Source: an uncultured Leifsonia sp.
GTDB taxonomy: Bacteria; Actinomycetota; Actinomycetes; Actinomycetales; Microbacteriaceae
Assembly: GCF_945957465.1 (NCBI RefSeq)
Contig: NZ_CAMFLC010000033.1
Coordinates: 1-42,442, forward strand
DNA: 42,442 nt
Direction: 5' to 3'
The notes under the pieces: generated by a model
The model's database searches: none
Seen by the model: only the letters and a program-made list of their open reading frames with translations
Told to the model about the DNA's origin: nothing
Made by a program: the position numbers and the translations under genes
Shown: piece after piece, positions 23,503 through 31,343 of the stretch
Layout of the letters: each line of letters opens with the position of its first letter
How positions within the stretch are numbered: position 1 is the first letter of the stretch

Positions 23503-25046
23503 CGCCCGGAGCGGTGACGGCACCCGCCGCTGCGCCGCAGAGCACGGGAGCGACCGGGGGAGGAGCGCGCTCCGGCCGCTCCGGAGCGGATGCGTTCGGA
23601 GCGTTCCTCGCCGGCGCGGCGGACGCGCACACGGACACGGCGGGTCGACGCGAGCCGGCACCCTCCTCGCGCACGGCGCCGACGCATCCCGAACACACCC
23701 CGGGGCGGCGGCACGCAGCGGCGAGCACCCGTTCGGAGGACAAGGCCGCCGATGCAGGAGCCGAGGCACCCGCCGCGGCTCCCGGTGAGAAGGCATCGTC
23801 GGCGGCGGACTCGGCGGCGGCTCCGCTCGCCGCGACCGCGGCCGCGGTGGTCCCGACGACCACGAGCGCTGTCGATGCATCCTCGGTCGCGGCATCGGCG
23901 ACACCGCTCGTCGGGGCGGCCGCAGAGCCCGCTGTGCAGGCTGCTCCGGTGGCGGCTGTGACAGGGATCGCCGGGCCGGCTCGGGCGGCGACCGCCCTGT
24001 CCGCCGCCGGTGGCGAACACGGTGTCGCGACTCCCGGCACCGCACCCGCCACGCCGGAGATCGCCACTGCAGCCCTGGCAGCCCCGGGGACGAAGGACGG
24101 ACTCGCGGCGTCGGTCGCGGACGGCGCGCCCACGGCGCCGTCGAACCCCGGGGCGTCCAGCCCCGCGCCATCCGAACCCGCCGCGGCATCGCGCGCGCCG
24201 CAGCAGGCTCCGCTCGCGACCGGAACGGCGGACCGGTCGGGGTCGCCTGCGGGATCGGCGGATCCTGACACAGCTTCCGCGACGGCCGCGCCGACGACAG
24301 TGGACCCACTCCCGCTCTCCCCGGCTCCGCGTGGAACCAGCGCTGCTCGGCACGAGGCGGCAGCCGCTCAAGCGGCCGTGGCGCCGAACGCGGCGGCCGG
24401 AGAGCCGGTGACCTCCCGGCCCGTGCCCGCCACCGGCCCGGCGGTCGGACCGCAGAACCGGCCGGCCAGCGTCGGCGACGCGCTCCCGGCAGTCTCCGCG
24501 GCGGCCCCGGCCGCGCCCGCGCAGATCACCGTCCCGGCGGTGGCCACGGCCGGGACCGCATCCTCCGCACCCGCGCAGCAGCCGCCGACCCTCGACGCGC
24601 AGCTCGCGCGACCGGTGTTCACCCTCGCCGCAGCAGGTCGTGGCGAGCACATGATGACCGTGCACGTCACTCCCGACAACCTCGGCCCGGTCACCGTCCG
24701 TGCCCACGTCGGCGCCGACGGCGTGCGCGTCGAGCTGTTCGCCCCGACCGACGCGGGCCGCGACGCGCTGCGCGCCATCCTGCCCGACCTCCGCCGCGAC
24801 CTCGGCAGCACCGGCCTCTCCGGCACCCTCGACCTGTCATCCCAGAGCCAGCCGTCGCCCCAGCACCAGGCTGCGGCCGACGGCCGTGCCGGGGGACAGC
24901 ACGGGGACGGGCGTCCCGCCGCCGACGGCCGTCCCGCGGGCGACGACCGCGCCACTCCGGGCCGAACCGCGGCCGACCGTGGTTCCGACCGCCTCCCTCG
25001 CCCCGCCGCAGAGGGGGCCACCCACTCGATCGACCTCATCGTCTGA
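23499..25046 (+). CDS. fliK: Flagellar hook-length control protein FliK
   Basis: A 515-residue secreted ruler protein. Residues about 1-365 are alanine/proline/threonine-rich and probably extended. The C-terminal Flg_hook domain (about 385-450) reads RGEHMMTVHVTPDNLGPVTVRAHVGADGVRVELFAPTDAGRDALRAILPDLRRDLGSTGLSGTLDL, the switch part that acts on FlhB to change export from hook to filament proteins. The GTG at 23499 overlaps the previous stop (GTGA) and has GGGAGG upstream. Confidence 0.9.
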   Translation: MTPGAVTAPAAAPQSTGATGGGARSGRSGADAFGAFLAGAADAHTDTAGRREPAPSSRTAPTHPEHTPGRRHAAASTRSEDKAADAGAEAPAAAPGEKASSAADSAAAPLAATAAAVVPTTTSAVDASSVAASATPLVGAAAEPAVQAAPVAAVTGIAGPARAATALSAAGGEHGVATPGTAPATPEIATAALAAPGTKDGLAASVADGAPTAPSNPGASSPAPSEPAAASRAPQQAPLATGTADRSGSPAGSADPDTASATAAPTTVDPLPLSPAPRGTSAARHEAAAAQAAVAPNAAAGEPVTSRPVPATGPAVGPQNRPASVGDALPAVSAAAPAAPAQITVPAVATAGTASSAPAQQPPTLDAQLARPVFTLAAAGRGEHMMTVHVTPDNLGPVTVRAHVGADGVRVELFAPTDAGRDALRAILPDLRRDLGSTGLSGTLDLSSQSQPSPQHQAAADGRAGGQHGDGRPAADGRPAGDDRATPGRTAADRGSDRLPRPAAEGATHSIDLIV

Positions 25047-25064
25047 GACACGAAAGGAGCCCCC

Positions 25065-25502
25065 GTGGCCGTCGACCCCATCACCGGAACCGACACCGCC
25101 TCCACCGGCGGCATCTACACCACCGCGCCGACGCGCACCCCGAAACAGTCGCTCGACAGTGAGGCGTTCATGCAGTTGCTCGTCACGCAGCTGCGCAACC
25201 AGGACCCCAGCTCGCCGATGGACACCAACCAGATGATCTCGCAGACGACGCAGCTGGCGATGATGGAGAAGCTCACGAGCATGGACTCCACGAACCAGGA
25301 GAGCTTCGCGCTGCAGATGCGCACCTCGGCCGCGGCGCTGATCGGGCACACCGTCAGCTACCTCGACAAGAGCGGCGACACGAAGACCGGGACGGCGTCG
25401 TCGGTCTCGTACGCCGGCCCCGTGCCGATCGTCACAGTCGGCGACCAGCAGATCAACCTCGACTCCATCCTCGGCGTGGTCACCCCGACCCCGACCGCCT
25501 GA
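25065..25502 (+). CDS. flgD: Flagellar hook assembly protein FlgD
   Basis: A 145-residue hook cap. The conserved N-terminal part is present: LDSEAFMQLLVTQLRNQDPSSPMDTNQMISQTTQLAMMEKL. Only a short remnant follows (LIGHTVSYLDKSGDTKTGTASSVSY), so the Tudor/FnIII outer domains of enterobacterial FlgD (over 220 residues) are missing, as in other Gram-positive FlgD. GTG at 25065 follows AAAGGAGCCCCC. Confidence 0.93.
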   Translation: MAVDPITGTDTASTGGIYTTAPTRTPKQSLDSEAFMQLLVTQLRNQDPSSPMDTNQMISQTTQLAMMEKLTSMDSTNQESFALQMRTSAAALIGHTVSYLDKSGDTKTGTASSVSYAGPVPIVTVGDQQINLDSILGVVTPTPTA

Positions 25503-25524
25503 CTTCTCGCAGAAAGGCAGCATC

Positions 25525-26700
25525 ATGCTCCGTTCCCTCTACTCCGGAATCTCCGGACTCCGCTCGCACCAGACCATGCTCGACGTCACCGGCAACAACA
25601 TCGCCAACGTCAACACGACCGCCTTCAAAGGCTCGGCCGTCCAGTTCCAGGACACGCTCTCGCAGCTGGTGCAGGGCGCGACCGGTCCCGGCGCCCAGAC
25701 CGGTGGCACCAACCCGGCCCAGATCGGCCTCGGCGTGCTCGTCGCCGGGATCTCGACCAACTTCACCCAGGGCGCCGCGCAGGCCACCGGTCGCCCGACC
25801 GACATGATGATCAACGGGGACGGCTTCTTCGTCACCAAGGTCGGCGGCGAGACCGTCTACACGCGCGCCGGCTCGTTCGACCCGGACGCCCAGGGTCGCC
25901 TGGTCGGCCCCGGCGGGGCGATCCTGCAGGGCTGGAACGCGGTCAACGGCGTCATCCAGCAGGGCGGCGCCCTCGGCGACGTGACGATCCCGCTCAATGC
26001 GGTGACGCCGGCGACCGCCACGACGGCGGGAGCGATCACCGGCAACCTGCCGTCGGATGCCGTGCTGGGCGACCAGCTGGTGCGCGACGTCGACGTCTAC
26101 GACGGCACGGGCGCCTCCCGCAAGCTCACGCTGACGTTCACCAAGACGGCGGCCGGCTGGAACGTCGCCGGCGCCGATGCGAACGGCGCGACCGCCAACG
26201 GTGCGCTCACGTTCGACAACACGGGCACGCTCACGGCCGGCGGCACCCTCGCCGTCGGCGGAATCACCGTCGATCTCTCCACGGTCACCGGCTACGCGGG
26301 CATCACGACGGTGGCGTTCAAGAACCAGAACGGCAGCGCCTCCGGAACCCTGCAGTCGTTCTCGCTCTCGAAGGACGGCACGATCATCGGGCTCTTCTCG
26401 AACGGGGACAAGCAGGCGGTCGGCCGCATCGCGCTCGCCACGTTCGTCAACCCGGGCGGTCTCGAGAAGGCGGGCGGCTCGACCTACCGCGCCACGGTCA
26501 ACTCGGGCGCAGCGGAGCTCGGCGGCCCGGGCGAGGCGGGACTCGGCACCCTCCAGAGCGGCTCCCTCGAGATGTCGAACGTGGACCTCTCGCAGGAGTT
26601 CACCAACCTGATCGTCGCGCAGCGCGGCTTCCAGGCCAACGCCCGCATCATCACCACCTCCGACGAGGTGTTGCAGGAGCTGACCAACCTCAAGCGGTGA
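25525..26700 (+). CDS. flgE: Flagellar hook protein FlgE
   Basis: A 391-residue hook subunit. The N-terminus MLRSLYSGISGLRSHQTMLDVTGNNIANVNTTAFKGSAVQFQDTL and the C-terminus GSLEMSNVDLSQEFTNLIVAQRGFQANARIITTSDEVLQELTNLKR are canonical. MMINGDGFFVTKVGGETVYTRAGSFDPDAQGRLV marks the core. It ends the operon and is followed by the 61-bp palindromic repeat. No flgF or flgG lies nearby; this is the only long hook/rod protein in the window. Confidence 0.96.
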   Translation: MLRSLYSGISGLRSHQTMLDVTGNNIANVNTTAFKGSAVQFQDTLSQLVQGATGPGAQTGGTNPAQIGLGVLVAGISTNFTQGAAQATGRPTDMMINGDGFFVTKVGGETVYTRAGSFDPDAQGRLVGPGGAILQGWNAVNGVIQQGGALGDVTIPLNAVTPATATTAGAITGNLPSDAVLGDQLVRDVDVYDGTGASRKLTLTFTKTAAGWNVAGADANGATANGALTFDNTGTLTAGGTLAVGGITVDLSTVTGYAGITTVAFKNQNGSASGTLQSFSLSKDGTIIGLFSNGDKQAVGRIALATFVNPGGLEKAGGSTYRATVNSGAAELGGPGEAGLGTLQSGSLEMSNVDLSQEFTNLIVAQRGFQANARIITTSDEVLQELTNLKR

Positions 26701-26709
26701 TGAGGGGGC

Positions 26710-26770
26710 GCCGAGGGGCGCGTAAACGCCCCTGAAACGCCCGAATGAGGGCGTTCGGGCGCCCTTCGGC
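26710..26770. repeat. 61-bp palindromic repeat, copy 1 (after flgE)
   Basis: It begins GCCGAGGGGCGC and ends GCGCCCTTCGGC, which pair with one G-U wobble. An inner arm pair (CGCCCCTGAAACG near 26728, GAGGGCG near 26747) extends the hairpin. By eye it matches copy 2 at about 52 of 61 positions. It lies 9 nt after the flgE stop, so it may also terminate transcription. Confidence 0.8.
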
Positions 26771-26790
26771 GCCCGAGCGGCGGGGCCGCG

Positions 26791-26796
26791 TAGGCT
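26791..26796 (+). promoter_or_regulatory. -10 element for a leaderless permease mRNA
   Basis: TAGGCT ends 6 nt before the GTG at 26803 and no Shine-Dalgarno intervenes. It is the same hexamer and spacing as upstream of the CopD-CtaG gene. Confidence 0.55.
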
Positions 26797-26802
26797 CGGT
26801 GG

Positions 26803-27552
26803 GTGCCCATCGTCCGCGAGCTCGCGCCCACCCTGCTCGGGGTCGCCCTCCTCGCCCTGCTGGCGACGGCCGTGCTGGGGGCCTACCGGGTGCCGCACCG
26901 GTGGGCGCCGCTGCTCGCCATCCTGCGCGGAGCCGCGCAGCTCGCCGTCATCAGTGTGGTGCTGTCCGGGGTCATCACCAGCCCGGTGTGGGTCGCGCTC
27001 GCCCTCCTCGTGATGTTCAGCGTCGCCGCGGCGACCGCGACCCACCGGATCGGCTGGTCGCTCGACCACGGCGCGATGATGGCCGCCGGGATGGCGACGG
27101 GAGTCGTCATCACGTTCACCATCGTCTTCGCGACCGGCGCGATCGACTTCACCGCGCGATACGCGCTCGCGATCGGCGGCATCGTGATCGGCAACTCGAT
27201 GAGCATCGCGACGCTCGCCGGCCGCCGGTTCACCGAAGCGGTCGACGACCACTGGGACGAAGTGGAGGGCTGGCTCGCGCTCGGCGCGACTCCCCGGCAG
27301 TCCACGCTGGAGCAAGCGCGCGGCGCCGTCTACGCGGCGCTCATCCCCTCGGTCGATCAGACCAAGACGACCGGCCTCGTGACGTTGCCCGGCGCGTTCG
27401 TCGGCGCCATCTTCGGCGGCGTCTCGCCGCTGGAGGCCGGCCGGTTCCAGGTCGTGGTGCTCGCCGCGATCATGTGCGCCGGCTCGATCACGGCCGTCAT
27501 CGTCGCGACCTGGCTGGCCCCGGTGCGGGTGCGGCCGGCGCGGTTGAAGTGA
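26803..27552 (+). CDS. FetB/YbbM (UPF0014) family ABC permease
   Basis: A 249-residue membrane protein with about seven helices. Family signatures include LRGAAQLAVISVVLSGV, GGIVIGNSMSIATLAG, WLALGATPRQSTLEQARGAVYAALIPSVDQTKTTGLVTLPGAFVGAIFGGVSPLEAGRFQVVVL. In E. coli FetB works with the ATPase FetA in iron export under oxidative stress. No FetA-like ATPase is adjacent, so the partner must be elsewhere. It interrupts the flagellar cluster after flgE and converges with the toxin gene, only 6 nt away. Family call confident, substrate inferred. Confidence 0.85.
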   Translation: MPIVRELAPTLLGVALLALLATAVLGAYRVPHRWAPLLAILRGAAQLAVISVVLSGVITSPVWVALALLVMFSVAAATATHRIGWSLDHGAMMAAGMATGVVITFTIVFATGAIDFTARYALAIGGIVIGNSMSIATLAGRRFTEAVDDHWDEVEGWLALGATPRQSTLEQARGAVYAALIPSVDQTKTTGLVTLPGAFVGAIFGGVSPLEAGRFQVVVLAAIMCAGSITAVIVATWLAPVRVRPARLK

Positions 27553-27558
27553 GCGCCG

Positions 27559-27819
27559 TCACGCTTCGTAGCGGTATCGGCACTGGGCGATGAGGACGGC
27601 TCCCTCGTCGAGGCGGTAGACGAGTCGGTGCTCGTCGGTGATCCGCCGCGACCAGAATCCCTGGAACCCGTGTTTGAGCGCCTCGGGCTTGCCGATTCCT
27701 TCGTTGCCGTTGCGCTCGATGTCTTTCAGCAGGAGGTTGATCCGCTTCAGCACGCGCCTGTCCTGGCTCTGCCAGTACAGGTAGTCCTCCCAGGCGTTCT
27801 CATCCCAGACGAGCCTCAT
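27559..27819 (-). CDS. yoeB: YoeB-type toxin (ribosome-dependent mRNA interferase)
   Basis: An 86-residue RelE/YoeB-fold toxin: MRLVWDENAWEDYLYWQSQDRRVLKRINLLLKDIERNGNEGIGKPEALKHGFQGFWSRRITDEHRLVYRLDEG...CRYRYEA. Family landmarks are the W-DYLYWQ start, GIGKPE-L, GFWSRRI-EHRLVY, and the C-terminal H/Y residues, here YRYEA in place of the usual YHY. It cuts mRNA in the ribosomal A site. It overlaps the upstream antitoxin gene by 4 nt. Confidence 0.93.
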   Translation of the reverse strand: MRLVWDENAWEDYLYWQSQDRRVLKRINLLLKDIERNGNEGIGKPEALKHGFQGFWSRRITDEHRLVYRLDEGAVLIAQCRYRYEA

Positions 27820-28067
27820 TCGGTGAGGTCGTGCTCGGATCCGCCGCCGGCGTGGAGGCGCTCGATCGATTCGATCAGCCGGCGCGCGTTCGCCGGACTC
27901 CGCAACAGGTAGGCCGTTTCGCGCAGCGCCTCGTAGTCCTCGAGCGCAACGATGACCACAGGTTCGCGACCCGCCCGGGTGATGACGACCTCCTCGCGGT
28001 CATCGAGGACGGCGTCGAGCGTCGCGGCGTAGTGAGCTCGCGACTCCGAATAGCTCATCGTCTTCAT
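27816..28067 (-). CDS. yefM: YefM-type antitoxin
   Basis: An 83-residue Phd/YefM antitoxin. MKTMSYSESRAHYAATLDAVLDDREEVVITRAGREPVVIVALEDYEALRETAYLLRSPANARRLIESIERL is the DNA-binding and dimer part; the C-terminal segment (LHAGGGSEHDLTE) neutralises YoeB. It represses its own promoter with toxin as co-repressor; a TTGTAC/GTACAA palindrome just upstream is the likely operator. AGAGGAGGG precedes the ATG. Confidence 0.93.
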   Translation of the reverse strand: MKTMSYSESRAHYAATLDAVLDDREEVVITRAGREPVVIVALEDYEALRETAYLLRSPANARRLIESIERLHAGGGSEHDLTE

Positions 28068-28082
28068 GTCGCCCTCCTCTGA

Positions 28083-28100
28083 CGTACAAGAAATTGTACG
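28083..28100 (-). promoter_or_regulatory. YefM operator overlapping the -10 of the yefM-yoeB promoter
   Basis: CGTACAA (28083-28089) and TTGTACG (28094-28100) are perfect 7-bp arms around GAAA. This matches the TGTACA-type cores bound by YefM. On the minus strand TACAAT (28098-28093) inside the palindrome is a good -10 box, so bound YefM would block RNA polymerase. Confidence 0.8.
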
Positions 28101-28112
28101 CCATGGCTGCCC

Positions 28113-28946
28113 CTACTTCGAGGCCGTGTCCGCGGCCGCCGGAGCCGCCGGCGTCGTGCCCTGCAGCGCCTGGGGGATGAGGGCGCGGATGCGCTCGGGC
28201 TGGTTGGACAGCACCACCACGTCCACGCGCCGGTTGAGGGCGAGGTCCTGGTCGGTGTTGGCGGTGGTGTTCGCCAGCGGACGTGCCGAGCCGTAGGAGA
28301 CCGCCGCGATGCGCTCGGCGGGGAAGCCGTCGGCCTCCACGAGCCGCCGCAGCACGCTGGTCGCGCGGCCCGCCGAGAGCTCCCAGTTCGTCGGGTAGGG
28401 CGCGCCCGGCTGGCGGAAGTCGGCGTGACCCTCGATCGAGACCTGGTACTGCTCCGGCGCGAGAACCGGGCCGATGTCGTCGAGCACCTTCACGGCGGTG
28501 GCGCTCAGGTCGGCCTTGTTCGACTCGAAGAACGTCGAGCTGCCGACGAGCCCGATCGTCAGGCCGCGGGCGTCGATCTTCATCTGCACGGCGTCCTGGA
28601 GCCCGTCGCGGGTCAGGCTCGCCTGGATGCGGTCCTTGAGCTTCTCGAGGTTCTGCGCCTCCTGCTGCGCGAGCGCGAAGTCGGTGGTCTTGCCGTCGTC
28701 CTTCACGTGCGCGGGAGGAACGACCACACCGGTCGCCGTGTCGACCTTCTGCGTCTTCACCTGGCCGAAACCGGTCGCGAGCGAGTTCTTGAGCTCCTCG
28801 AACTTCTTGGCGTCCACCGTCGACATGGCGAACAGCACGATGAACATGCACATGAGCACGGTGACCATGTCCATGTAGGAGGCCATCCAGCGCTCTTCGT
28901 TCTCGTGCTCCTCCTCCGGCTCGTGCTTGCGTCGACGGGCGGCCAC
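28113..28946 (-). CDS. motB: Flagellar stator protein MotB
   Basis: A 277-residue stator subunit. A short charged N-terminus is followed by one transmembrane helix, ASYMDMVTVLMCMFIVLFAMS, whose Asp26 is the expected ion-binding residue. The C-terminal OmpA-like peptidoglycan-binding domain covers about 115-255: FFESNKADLSATAVKVLDDIGPVL, VSIEGHADFRQPGAPYPTNWELSAGRATSVLRRLVEADGFPAERIAAVSYGSARPLANT, LNRRVDVVVL. GTG at 28946 is 1 nt after the motA stop. Confidence 0.95.
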   Translation of the reverse strand: MAARRRKHEPEEEHENEERWMASYMDMVTVLMCMFIVLFAMSTVDAKKFEELKNSLATGFGQVKTQKVDTATGVVVPPAHVKDDGKTTDFALAQQEAQNLEKLKDRIQASLTRDGLQDAVQMKIDARGLTIGLVGSSTFFESNKADLSATAVKVLDDIGPVLAPEQYQVSIEGHADFRQPGAPYPTNWELSAGRATSVLRRLVEADGFPAERIAAVSYGSARPLANTTANTDQDLALNRRVDVVVLSNQPERIRALIPQALQGTTPAAPAAADTASK

Positions 28947-28947
28947 G

Positions 28948-29754
28948 TCAGGCGGCTTCCTTCTCCGGGGCGGGGACGGCCTTCGGGCCCTTGGCCGGCT
29001 TGGCGGAGCCGCCGCCGGGGACCATGGCGCGCAGGCGCTCGCCGAGGAGGCGCGGCTGGCTGCCGGCCTGCACGGCCAGGACGCCCTCCATCAGCAGTGT
29101 CATGCGGTCGACATCGAGGTCGGACAGCCGGCGCAGGCGGTTGCCGATCGGCAGCCAGAGGAAGTTCGCGGAGAGGAGACCCCACAGGGTCGCGACGAAG
29201 GCGCTCGCGATCATCGGGCCGAGCTCGGCCGGCTTGGAGAGGTTCTCGAGCACGTGGGTGAGCGACACGACCGTGCCGATGATGCCGATCGTGGGGGCGT
29301 AGCCGCCCAGCGTGGAGAAGAACTTGGCGGCGACGCGGTCGGACTTCGAGCGCGTCGCGATCTCGTCCTCGAGCAGGATCCGCAGTTCGTCGCCGTCGGT
29401 GCCGTCGGCGATGTTCTGCAGGGCGCGCTTGAGGAACGGGTCGTCGACGCTGTCGGCCTCCTGCTCCATGGCGAGGAGGCCGTTGGCTCGAGCCTTCTCG
29501 GCGAGCCCGACGACCTGGTCGATGACCTTCGACGGGGGCTCGACCTTGCCGCGGAACGCCCGGGGCAGCGCCTTCATCGCGGTGAAGAAGTCCTTCAGCG
29601 TCCCGGAAGCGATGCCGACGGAGATGGTCGCGCCGAACACCAGGATCATCGGCGCGGGCAGCACCAACGAGGTCAGGTGGGCACCTTCGATCGTGACCAT
29701 CGCCACGACGGAGGCGAAGGCGATGACGATCCCGATGATCGTTGCCGGATCCAT
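28948..29754 (-). CDS. motA: Flagellar stator protein MotA
   Basis: A 268-residue, four-helix proton-channel subunit. Helices 1-2 lie near IIGIVIAFASVVAMVTIEGAHL and SLVLPAPMILVFGATISVGIASG. Helices 3-4 are GYAPTIGIIGTVVSLTHVLENLSKPAELGPMIASAFVATLWGLLSANFLWLPIGNRL, including the conserved PTIGIIGTV and GLLSANF. The cytoplasmic loop has the charged residues that touch FliG. GAGGAGTCACACC precedes the ATG. Middle gene of flbD-motA-motB. Confidence 0.96.
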   Translation of the reverse strand: MDPATIIGIVIAFASVVAMVTIEGAHLTSLVLPAPMILVFGATISVGIASGTLKDFFTAMKALPRAFRGKVEPPSKVIDQVVGLAEKARANGLLAMEQEADSVDDPFLKRALQNIADGTDGDELRILLEDEIATRSKSDRVAAKFFSTLGGYAPTIGIIGTVVSLTHVLENLSKPAELGPMIASAFVATLWGLLSANFLWLPIGNRLRRLSDLDVDRMTLLMEGVLAVQAGSQPRLLGERLRAMVPGGGSAKPAKGPKAVPAPEKEAA

Positions 29755-29768
29755 GGTGTGACTCCTCG

Positions 29769-30047
29769 TTACTTCTTCCTGGCCCGCAACGGAACGGGGG
29801 CGATCGCCTGGTCGGGAACAGGCGCGGGGACGGGTCGGGGGCCGGAGGCCGGGAGGTCGTGCGCGAGCGCGATCACCCTGGCCCGGTAGGCCGCGATCTT
29901 CTCGATGACCTCGGCCATCGACTCGGTGACGATGAACTTGGCTCCGTCCACCATCACGAGGGTCGTGTCGGGACTCGCGTGGATGCGCTCGATGAGGTCG
30001 GGGTTGACCGCAAACTGGCTGTCGTTCAATCGGGTGACGACGATCAT
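29769..30047 (-). CDS. flbD: FlbD family flagellar protein
   Basis: About 92 residues. MIVVTRLNDSQFAVNPDLIERIHASPDTTLVMVDGAKFIVTESMAEVIEKIAAYRARVIAL is the compact FlbD/SwrD fold that sits before motA in Gram-positive bacteria; in Bacillus SwrD raises motor power. The ATG at 30047 is where the family begins. A GTG at 30086, 7 nt after the -10 of the FliA-type promoter, is in frame and could be a leaderless start that adds 13 residues. The tail (ASGPRPVPAPVPDQ) is extended. Confidence 0.85.
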   Translation of the reverse strand: MIVVTRLNDSQFAVNPDLIERIHASPDTTLVMVDGAKFIVTESMAEVIEKIAAYRARVIALAHDLPASGPRPVPAPVPDQAIAPVPLRARKK

Positions 30048-30093
30048 GGGCGCGAATCCTGGTCTCGGCTCCGGGTGAGCCGTCACAGGGGCA

Positions 30094-30120
30094 CTATCGG
30101 CGCCTGCCGGTCGGCCGTTA
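30094..30120 (-). promoter_or_regulatory. FliA-type promoter for flbD-motA-motB
   Basis: On the minus strand TAAC (30120-30117), 15 nt, GCCGATAG (30101-30094). A GTG begins 7 nt after the -10, at 30086. Confidence 0.88.
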
Positions 30121-30214
30121 GGGGGACCGGGCGCGTCGGAGGCTGGAGGCGGATCTCCGGAACGACGCGGGTGGCGGCCGTTGCCGACCGGCCGCCACCC
30201 GGCCGCCCCCGACG

Positions 30215-31258
30215 CTAGTCCGTGATTCGGATGATGACCTCGTCGCCGGCGATCGTCGTGTCGAGGTGATAGCGGAACGTGCCGGTGACGTTCTCGGTGA
30301 CGGGCTCGCCGCGGCCGTTCAAGCCGCCGGCCGTGACGAGGGCCCGGCCCTCCGAGACGGCGAAGGGGCGGCGTTCCCGCGGCCTCACTGAGACGGTGGG
30401 CACGTCCAGCACCGTCATCGATACGACGACCGCTTCCGACGGCAGGAGGGTTGAGCGGCCGATGCCGCTGCGCATCCCGGCCTCCCGGAGCGCTTCAAGG
30501 GTTCCACAACTCGTGGCCTCCGAGAACGCCTGGTCGACGGCGTGCTGAACCTGGCTGACGTAGCTCGAGTTCGGGACCATCGTGAACGCGCCATCGGCTA
30601 TGACCGGGCTGTTGTGGTTGAGGACGACGGTGACGTCGCCGTCGATGTCGTAGAACGCGTTCGGCGGCGCGAGTGTGTATACGCCGGCGTAGGCCGAATA
30701 CGCGCCGAAGCGATCGACGGGATTCCTGGCGCCCCCGAGCGAGAACCGATCCTCGGCGGCGAACGAGGCGTATGGGTCGCTTCGCGGCAGCCGATAGGTG
30801 AGTCCGTCGGAGACCCACCAGTCGTCGTGGCTGCGGACCAGGGTGATGGTGTCGCGGGCCGTCTCGCCCGCGAGATCGTAGGTCACGTGGAATCGCACCT
30901 CGGTGTCGGATCTGTCGCGTGGAACGATCTCACCCCAGAGGATGCACGGATCGGTGAGGTGATCTGCCCTCGTGTACACCTCGTGGCGGAGGAACTCGTT
31001 GGCCGGGAGATCAGGGTTGATCCGGCCGAGCCTGTTCGCGTCCATCGTGTCGCCGTCGCCGAGCGCGTGCAGGTACTCCGTCGCGACGGAACGAGCGCTT
31101 TCGATCGCGTGGTCGGCCCGAGCCCGCGCTTCTGCCGACCGGGCGCCGCGCCCGCCCGACCTGGCCTTACGGCTCTCCAGGAGCTCGACGAGTCGGGCGG
31201 TGTTCGCGGCCAGCGCCATCAGGCTGTCGCATTCGCTGGGGCTGTTCGAGGTCTCCAC
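30215..31258 (-). CDS. Protein of unknown function, divergent from the EspC-like gene
   Basis: A 347-residue soluble-looking protein, not recognised. There is no signal peptide or membrane helix. The first 60 residues are helical and basic (ARLVELLESRKARSGGRGARSAEARARADHAIESARSVATEYL). The rest looks beta-rich, with HVTYDLAGETARDTITLVRSHDDWWVSDGLTYRLP and a C-terminal beta stretch, GTFRYHLDTTIAGDEVIIRITD. GTG at 31258 has TACACT 6 nt upstream, a leaderless layout. It shares a divergent promoter region with the next cassette and could be its partner, but nothing in the sequence proves that. Confidence 0.7.
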   Translation of the reverse strand: METSNSPSECDSLMALAANTARLVELLESRKARSGGRGARSAEARARADHAIESARSVATEYLHALGDGDTMDANRLGRINPDLPANEFLRHEVYTRADHLTDPCILWGEIVPRDRSDTEVRFHVTYDLAGETARDTITLVRSHDDWWVSDGLTYRLPRSDPYASFAAEDRFSLGGARNPVDRFGAYSAYAGVYTLAPPNAFYDIDGDVTVVLNHNSPVIADGAFTMVPNSSYVSQVQHAVDQAFSEATSCGTLEALREAGMRSGIGRSTLLPSEAVVVSMTVLDVPTVSVRPRERRPFAVSEGRALVTAGGLNGRGEPVTENVTGTFRYHLDTTIAGDEVIIRITD

Positions 31259-31264
31259 GCCTGC

Positions 31265-31270
31265 AGTGTA
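31265..31270 (-). promoter_or_regulatory. -10 element for a leaderless mRNA of the 31258 gene
   Basis: TACACT on the minus strand (31270-31265) ends 6 nt before the GTG at 31258. The neighbouring 31280-31310 is AT-rich and carries TATGCT (31303-31308, plus), a possible -10 for the divergent EspC-like gene. Confidence 0.5.
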
Positions 31271-31343
31271 ACGCGCGGAATATACATGCGATATTTCTAT
31301 TCTATGCTGTTTGCACGCTCCGTTACACGAGAGAGGCGGCGCA

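Noticed and set aside
30787-30800. GCCGATAGG within the unknown gene as a seventh FliA-type promoter
   Set aside because: No TAAC-like element 15 nt upstream, and it lies inside a coding region pointing away from any flagellar gene.
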